Source: an uncultured Bacteroidota bacterium (GTDB lineage: Bacteria; Bacteroidota; Ignavibacteria; UBA10030; UBA8401). Taken from it: a stretch of 8,357 nucleotides of DNA. The stretch spans positions 1 to 8,357 of the forward strand of contig CALETH010000091.1 in the NCBI GenBank assembly GCA_937920105.1, given 5' to 3'. Shown piece after piece: positions 6,648 to 8,357 of the stretch. The number at the start of each line of letters is the position of its first letter. The first letter of the stretch is position 1. The notes under the pieces were generated by a model. That model saw nothing but the letters and a program-made list of their open reading frames with translations. It did no database searches and was not told the DNA's origin. The position numbers and the translations under genes were made by a program.

Positions 6648-8357
6648 TTACTTCACTACTGCAATTTTTATTATTACACTTGTTTCTTCGTTGCTTGATG
6701 TTGCTTTGATTTCTGCAAAATATACTCCGCTTTGAATTTTGGAAACATTCCATTGCACTTCATTATCAACATTGGCGTAACCAGTTCCTGTTAATTCATC
6801 AACCAGTTCACCAGCCATGGTAAAAATTTTAATTTTGACTATTGCGGGTTTTCCGAGATAGTAGCGGATGTTGGTTGTTTTATCATACACGGGATTGGGC
6901 CAATTGTACGCAAATTCTTTCGGTAATAATTGTGCAGATTTTGGTGTGATGGTATTTTGTTGATTGATAAAATTTGTGTGATTGTTATCGGCAAGGAAAT
7001 TTTCCCACAAAATTTTTTCTGTATCAAAAAGATTTTCTACTTTCCAAATATAAATGGAAGTATCTGTAGAAGAGACGGTGAGTTTGTTTTCAAAAATAAT
7101 TGGTGAAGAAACTATTCCACCGGTTTGTAATGGAAATCCGTTAAATATTTTTGCTTTATTATCTATTGCGTACAAATGTCCATTAGAACTTCCGATAATA
7201 ATTGCAGTGGTGTTGCTGTTTTTGAGTTTTACTATTGTTGGACTTCCAAGAATTTTTCCATTATCAGATATGGTGAAAGGAAAATTTCCTAATAATACTC
7301 CATACAGATTATAAGCGTAAAGTTTGTTTTCGCTTCCAATAATAATGTCGTTCATTCCATCATTATTAATATCAGCAACTGCAAGGGAAGTGGAAATATT
7401 ATTAAGATTTTTCGTGATGATTTTTTTTGTGGAAAGGTTAATGACGGAAAATGTATTATCTTCACAAATTATAATAGCATAGTTTTCTTCATTGTATTTT
7501 GTGAACGTTGCTGCGAGAATTTTTGCGGTGGATTTCCAAGTTTGTTGTTGGTTTCCTGCCCAAAGTGTGTGTTCATCAACAATGTAAAGAGTAGAGGATA
7601 AAGTAACGATTGGTTCATTGCTTATAAAAATATCACCTTCACTAATAGTATTTCCATCAATAGAAAGTGCGTGTACATTACCATTTATTAATCCCCATTC
7701 AAAACTTCCATTAAAGTATGATGGAGGTGTGGTGATTTTTGATGAAAGTTTTTGTTGAATAAAAATATCTGCAAGTCCATCATTATCTGTATCTGTATTT
7801 TTAAATACAAAAATTGTGCTGTCACTTGTTCCAATAATATTATTATTGACAACGATTGGCTGAAATTTCCCGCCTTGTGTAGAAAAAATTCCTGTTGAAT
7901 TATTGAGATATGGTGTAAAATCATTTTTTAGTACATAAATAGAATCTCCTGAAGTGTAGAGAAATTCTTGGGTTCCATTTCCACCAATATCAACGGCGAG
8001 TGGTGAATCATTATTGTTGAGTTTGAGATTATTCTTTTTGATTGTTGCGATTGGTGTTGCAATATCATCTCCAATTTTTGTTTGAAAAGTCATTGCTGCA
8101 CCACTTTTACTAAAGTTTGAAATGGTGATGTGTGATTTTGCAAATGTATTACTGAAGGAATTTGGATTTGTGGTTTCGGAAAATTCATTGTTGTATTCGG
8201 GAAATTTATTTTCGGAAAACCAAAAATCAAACGGTGAACCATCTTGTGTTCCATTTCCAGGGTCAAGCGAACCGTACTCTTGTCCGATATCTTGAGAACC
8301 ATCGGCTTCTTCTATATCAACGCCTCTGTTTTTGGAATCCGCGTTGATGGAATTCGT
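6648..8357 (-). CDS. Secreted M6-family metalloprotease, C-terminal part, with T9SS sorting domain (5' truncated)
   Basis: The frame is open from the stop at 6648 through the right edge: 569 residues are visible and the start is outside. The 88 codons before the ATG at 8091-8093 are uninterrupted and coding-like, so that Met is internal. Residues 1-95 (RGVDIEEADGSQD at about 11-23, later ETTNPNS and ISNFSKSGAAMTF) match my recollection of the region just after the catalytic domain in M6 (immune inhibitor A-like) peptidases; the HExxH motif would lie off-window. Then come FG-GAP/VCBS-type beta repeats with calcium-loop motifs DTDNDGLAD (189-197) and DINNDGMND (329-337). From about 482 (FAYNWPNPV) to the end is a T9SS type A sorting domain (NIRYYL, VKIKIFTMAGELV, SGVYFAEI), which directs export across the outer membrane by the type IX system. 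Likely role: extracellular or surface proteolysis. Confidence 0.88.
   Translation of the reverse strand, partial: TNSINADSKNRGVDIEEADGSQDIGQEYGSLDPGNGTQDGSPFDFWFSENKFPEYNNEFSETTNPNSFSNTFAKSHITISNFSKSGAAMTFQTKIGDDIATPIATIKKNNLKLNNNDSPLAVDIGGNGTQEFLYTSGDSIYVLKNDFTPYLNNSTGIFSTQGGKFQPIVVNNNIIGTSDSTIFVFKNTDTDNDGLADIFIQQKLSSKITTPPSYFNGSFEWGLINGNVHALSIDGNTISEGDIFISNEPIVTLSSTLYIVDEHTLWAGNQQQTWKSTAKILAATFTKYNEENYAIIICEDNTFSVINLSTKKIITKNLNNISTSLAVADINNDGMNDIIIGSENKLYAYNLYGVLLGNFPFTISDNGKILGSPTIVKLKNSNTTAIIIGSSNGHLYAIDNKAKIFNGFPLQTGGIVSSPIIFENKLTVSSTDTSIYIWKVENLFDTEKILWENFLADNNHTNFINQQNTITPKSAQLLPKEFAYNWPNPVYDKTTNIRYYLGKPAIVKIKIFTMAGELVDELTGTGYANVDNEVQWNVSKIQSGVYFAEIKATSSNEETSVIIKIAVVK

Noticed and set aside
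6511..6753. Short ORFs on both strands across the REP-like pair
   Set aside because: They translate the inverted repeats and the start of the sorting domain in wrong frames; no support as genes.
8090..8302. Minus-strand 70-codon ORF at the right edge
   Set aside because: It overlaps in another frame the coding-like, M6-type frame that runs to the edge; its composition is not protein-like.
1..8357. CRISPR array, phage, toxin-antitoxin or defence system
   Set aside because: No spaced direct repeats and no Cas, integrase, transposase or toxin-like proteins in any frame.

Overview
The window is AT-rich (roughly one third G+C by eye) and looks like a chromosomal fragment from the Bacteroidota/Chlorobiota/Ignavibacteriota group. 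Three things point there: a secreted protein ending in a type IX secretion (T9SS/Por) C-terminal sorting domain, protein starts with little or no Shine-Dalgarno sequence, and REP-like hairpin elements of the CCCCTCC / GGGTGGTC kind. An Ignavibacteria-like lineage is the best guess from protein style. This is inference, because no marker gene is present. All protein genes lie on the minus strand; the only plus-strand gene is a tRNA.

Layout, left to right. (1) 1-192: no gene; a 13-bp hairpin at 26-54, probably the terminator of the operon to its right. (2) 193-3062, read right to left: a very compact four-gene operon with junctions of +1, +2 and -1 bp. It encodes two GT9 (heptosyltransferase-like) glycosyltransferases, a helical protein of unknown function and a tiny two-helix membrane protein. 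The first gene has a TTG start and a perfect 33-bp palindrome inside its first codons. The second glycosyltransferase has Ala where GT9 enzymes carry the catalytic Asp, plus two four-Cys clusters. (3) 3081-3246, plus strand: promoter, tRNA with a CAT anticodon (best match tRNA-Ile2, the lysidine-modified type) and a strong intrinsic terminator. (4) 3247-3390: intergenic, with a GC-richer hairpin that looks like a repeat remnant. (5) 3391-6495, minus: a large envelope protein joining a signal peptide, an HExxH zinc metallopeptidase domain, a TolB-like six-bladed propeller and an outer-membrane barrel with an Omp85-type RGY motif. (6) 6496-6647: a 152-bp gap filled mostly by two inverted REP-like units. 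(7) 6648-8357, minus: the C-terminal 569 residues of a secreted M6 (immune inhibitor A-like) metalloprotease with FG-GAP/VCBS-type repeats and a T9SS sorting domain; its start lies beyond the right edge.

Taken together this is a cell-envelope neighbourhood: surface glycan assembly, a barrel-anchored protease-like protein and a T9SS-exported protease. I see no CRISPR array, transposase gene, phage gene or defence system. The most unusual items are the peptidase-propeller-barrel fusion, the catalytic-Asp-less GT9 with its Cys clusters, the two uncharacterised small proteins co-translated with the glycosyltransferases, and the paired REP-like element.
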